5,030 nt of DNA from Clostridia bacterium (GTDB lineage Bacteria > Bacillota_A > Clostridia > TANB77 > CAG-508), in contig JAAWCC010000130.1 of NCBI GenBank assembly GCA_022792975.1, positions 1 to 5,030 of the forward strand, read 5' to 3'. Below, one piece after another: positions 4,992 through 5,030 of the stretch (positions within the stretch are counted from its first letter, which is position 1; the number at the start of each line of letters is the position of its first letter). The notes under the pieces were generated by a model. The model was not told the DNA's origin. It made no database searches and worked only from the letters and a program-made list of their open reading frames with translations. The position numbers and the translations under genes were made by a program.

Positions 4992-5030
4992 TTGAAAGCA
5001 ACAGGTGTAGTTAGAAGAATAGATGATTTA
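4992..5030 (+). CDS. spoVT: AbrB-family transcription regulator, SpoVT-like (5' part only)
   Basis: The 13 codons present read MKATGVVRRIDDL, starting from TTG at 4992-4994 behind a very good ribosome binding site (AAAAGGAGG at 4976-4984, 7 bases before the start). This N-terminus matches the start of the SpoVT/AbrB swapped-hairpin DNA-binding domain, which in SpoVT continues with GRVVIPKEIR. SpoVT is a tetrameric DNA-binding regulator of forespore genes expressed late in sporulation. AbrB paralogues share this motif, but the MKATG(I/V)VRRIDDL beginning is most typical of SpoVT. The rest lies beyond the window, so the C-terminal GAF-like domain that would separate SpoVT from plain AbrB cannot be checked. 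Confidence 0.8.
   Translation, partial: MKATGVVRRIDDL

Overview
The window reads as a low-GC, endospore-forming member of the Clostridia. Coding and intergenic DNA are very A+T rich, Shine-Dalgarno sites are of the Firmicutes type, there is a class B sortase next to a surface protein carrying an SPKTG sorting motif (the type used by Clostridioides difficile SrtB), and the right edge holds the first codons of an AbrB-fold sporulation regulator that looks like SpoVT. Genus cannot be fixed from the sequence alone.

Layout. Positions 2-85 are probably the last 27 codons of an upstream membrane-protein gene. Positions 114-3668 (+) hold one very large exported protein of 1184 residues: signal peptide, short beta-sandwich domain, a complete SPKTG/membrane/KRKKK sorting signal in an unusual internal position, a second signal-like segment, then about 1000 residues with an Ig-like region, six calcium-loop repeats, a beta module, a von Willebrand A domain with an intact MIDAS, two more calcium loops, and a C-terminal class 3 lipase/esterase domain with GHSLGG. 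A 17-bp hairpin at 3675-3719 separates it from the convergent class B sortase gene (3717-4451, -), whose stop codon lies inside the hairpin.

The sortase promoter is embedded in a large imperfect palindrome (4477-4549) in the 120-bp divergent region. A RelB/DinJ-type antitoxin reading frame (4589-4894, +) follows without a toxin gene; its 5' end is problematic because the best promoter and ribosome binding site point to an ATG in another frame. A candidate sigma-G-type promoter precedes the truncated spoVT-like gene starting with TTG at 4992.

How the pieces may work together. The sortase and the giant protein look like a local enzyme-substrate pair. The sorting signal is not at the C-terminus: it splits the protein into a 100-residue wall-anchorable front part and a large VWA-lipase rear part with its own signal-peptide-like start. 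An in-frame A_AAA_AAG heptamer at this junction would, by -1 frameshifting, give a free-standing 186-residue protein ending just after the sorting signal. This junction is the most unusual thing in the window; its function is inferred, not shown.
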